The notes under the pieces are model-generated. The model saw only the letters and a program-made list of their open reading frames with translations. It was not told the origin of the DNA and made no database searches. Below, piece after piece: positions 62,946 to 64,000 of a stretch of 64,000 bases of DNA (position 1 is the first letter of the stretch; every line of letters starts with the position of its first letter). The position numbers and the translations under genes were made by a program. Source of the stretch: Candidatus Kaistia colombiensis (lineage in GTDB: Bacteria > Pseudomonadota > Alphaproteobacteria > Rhizobiales > Kaistiaceae); contig CP119318.1 in NCBI GenBank assembly GCA_029203105.1, forward strand, positions 1,254,501 to 1,318,500. The letters are read 5' to 3'.

Positions 62946-64000
62946 ATGGCCAGTCTGGCAATTCGAGGAGTCGGTAAGGCTTTCGGCGCTGCGGCGGTCC
63001 TCAGGGGAATCGACTTTGACATTGCCGATGGCGAGTTTGTCGCGCTGGTCGGACCTTCGGGCTGTGGCAAATCCACGTTGCTTCGGATGATCGCCGGCCT
63101 CGATCAGGTCACCGAGGGTGAGGTTCTGATCGACGGCAGCCGCGTCAACGAAAAGCCATCCAAGGACCGCGACGTCGCGATGGTTTTCCAGAATTATGCC
63201 CTCTATCCGCACATGACCGTGCGCGAGAACATGGGCTTCGCGCTCGAGATGCGGGGCGACCCCGCGGCGGAGCGGCGGCGGCGCATCGATGAAGCGGCTG
63301 AGATCCTGCGGCTCGAGCCGCTGCTCGACCGCTTGCCGCGGCAAATGTCGGGCGGGCAGCAGCAGCGCGTCGCCATGGGGCGCGCCATTGTGCGCAAGCC
63401 CAAGGTGTTTCTGTTCGACGAGCCACTCAGCAATCTTGATGCCAAGCTGCGTGTCGCCATGCGGGCCGAGATTCGCGAGCTGCATCGGCGGCTGAAGACC
63501 ACCACCATCTACGTTACCCACGACCAGATCGAGGCCATGACCATGGCGGACCGGTTGGTGGTGATGCGTGGTGGTGTCGTAGAGCAGATCGGCACGCCGC
63601 TCGAAGTCTTCGATCGTCCAGCCAATACCTTCGTCGCTACTTTCATTGGTTCGCCGGAAATGAACCTGATCGCCGGACGTCTCGAGACGGAAGGCGGGCG
63701 ACGGCTGTTCCGGTCGAAGTCCGGGGAGCAGCTCGCCATGGGCGATGCCGCAAACGGGATACCCGACGGGCCGGTGCAGCTGGGCGTGCGTCCCGACCAT
63801 CTCGACATTGCCGAGGATGGGCTCGCCGCCACGGTGGACGCCGTCGAGCCCACGGGTCTCGAAACCATGATCGTTACGAGGTTCGAGGGTCAGCCGCTGG
63901 TCGCCCAGCAACATGGCCGTGTGCGCCTTGTTGCCGGCGATACCGTCCGTCTCCAGCCGCGGCCGAGCGAATTGCACTTTTTCGACTTCGATAGCGGACG
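62946..64000 (+). CDS. Sugar-type ABC transporter ATP-binding protein (MsmK/UgpC family), 3' end outside window
   Basis: At least 351 residues, open to the window edge. It begins MASLAIRGVGKAFGAAAVLR. Walker A is GPSGCGKSTLLRMIAG, signature MSGGQQQRVAMGRAIV, Walker B VFLFDEPLSNLDAKLR, and the H-loop YVTHDQIEAMTMADRL. The C-terminal TOBE/OB region (VQLGVRPDHLDIAEDGLAA) is also visible, as in ATPases serving CUT1-type sugar or glycerol-3-phosphate importers. Its partners presumably lie to the right. It opens a new transcription unit after the IS481 remnants. Confidence 0.93.
   Translation, partial: MASLAIRGVGKAFGAAAVLRGIDFDIADGEFVALVGPSGCGKSTLLRMIAGLDQVTEGEVLIDGSRVNEKPSKDRDVAMVFQNYALYPHMTVRENMGFALEMRGDPAAERRRRIDEAAEILRLEPLLDRLPRQMSGGQQQRVAMGRAIVRKPKVFLFDEPLSNLDAKLRVAMRAEIRELHRRLKTTTIYVTHDQIEAMTMADRLVVMRGGVVEQIGTPLEVFDRPANTFVATFIGSPEMNLIAGRLETEGGRRLFRSKSGEQLAMGDAANGIPDGPVQLGVRPDHLDIAEDGLAATVDAVEPTGLETMIVTRFEGQPLVAQQHGRVRLVAGDTVRLQPRPSELHFFDFDSG

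Overview
This window reads as alphaproteobacterial chromosome, probably Hyphomicrobiales (Rhizobiales). It is GC-rich, carries a five-step histidine utilisation (hut) locus of the hutF/hutG type, has many dipeptide-type ABC transporters, and is littered with IS3, IS21 and IS481 debris. The species cannot be named from sequence alone. I found no rRNA, tRNA or CRISPR array.

Layout. (1) 0-8.2 kb is a hut locus. hutI-hutH-hutG and a CaiB/BaiF CoA-transferase run leftwards; hutF-hutC and a hisC-like aminotransferase run rightwards. A HutC-type operator lies between them. Urocanase (hutU) is not in view. (2) 8.2-22.6 kb is an accessory zone. It holds a MarR remnant, chimeric IS3/IS21/IS481 fragments, an apparently intact IS21 element with a 7-bp target duplication, a secreted phosphoesterase divergent from a di-heme cytochrome c peroxidase, and an integrative module (XRE regulator, six tiny coupled ORFs, tyrosine integrase). 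(3) 22.4-39.2 kb is an exopolysaccharide locus: a priming sugar transferase, four glycosyltransferases, AsnB, a Wzx-type flippase, a Wzy-Wzz fusion, a beta-helix protein and a GH5-like protein that has lost its catalytic residues. Two 1322-bp IS3 copies in inverted orientation bracket the last four genes. (4) 40.9-64 kb is a catabolic and transport island: a TIM-barrel isomerase-like enzyme, a maleate isomerase/arylmalonate decarboxylase-like enzyme, an FCD-GntR regulator, two paralogous five-gene dipeptide-type ABC transporters, a ROK regulator, a PIG-L deacetylase, an HMGL-like enzyme, a hydantoin-racemase-like enzyme, a barbiturase/cyanuric-acid-hydrolase-family ring-opening amidohydrolase plus a decayed second copy of it, and the start of an MsmK-type ABC system.

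How it may work. The hut block converts histidine toward glutamate once urocanase is supplied from elsewhere. The EPS block looks like a Wzx/Wzy system whose polymerase and chain-length regulator share one polypeptide. The right-hand island looks like uptake, ring opening, racemisation and carbon-skeleton processing of an unidentified cyclic amide, imide or ureide. Recurring ATTGTA/TACAAT motifs upstream of its transcription units suggest a shared regulator, perhaps the local GntR protein. That island is the best candidate here for an undescribed pathway; its substrate is inference only.
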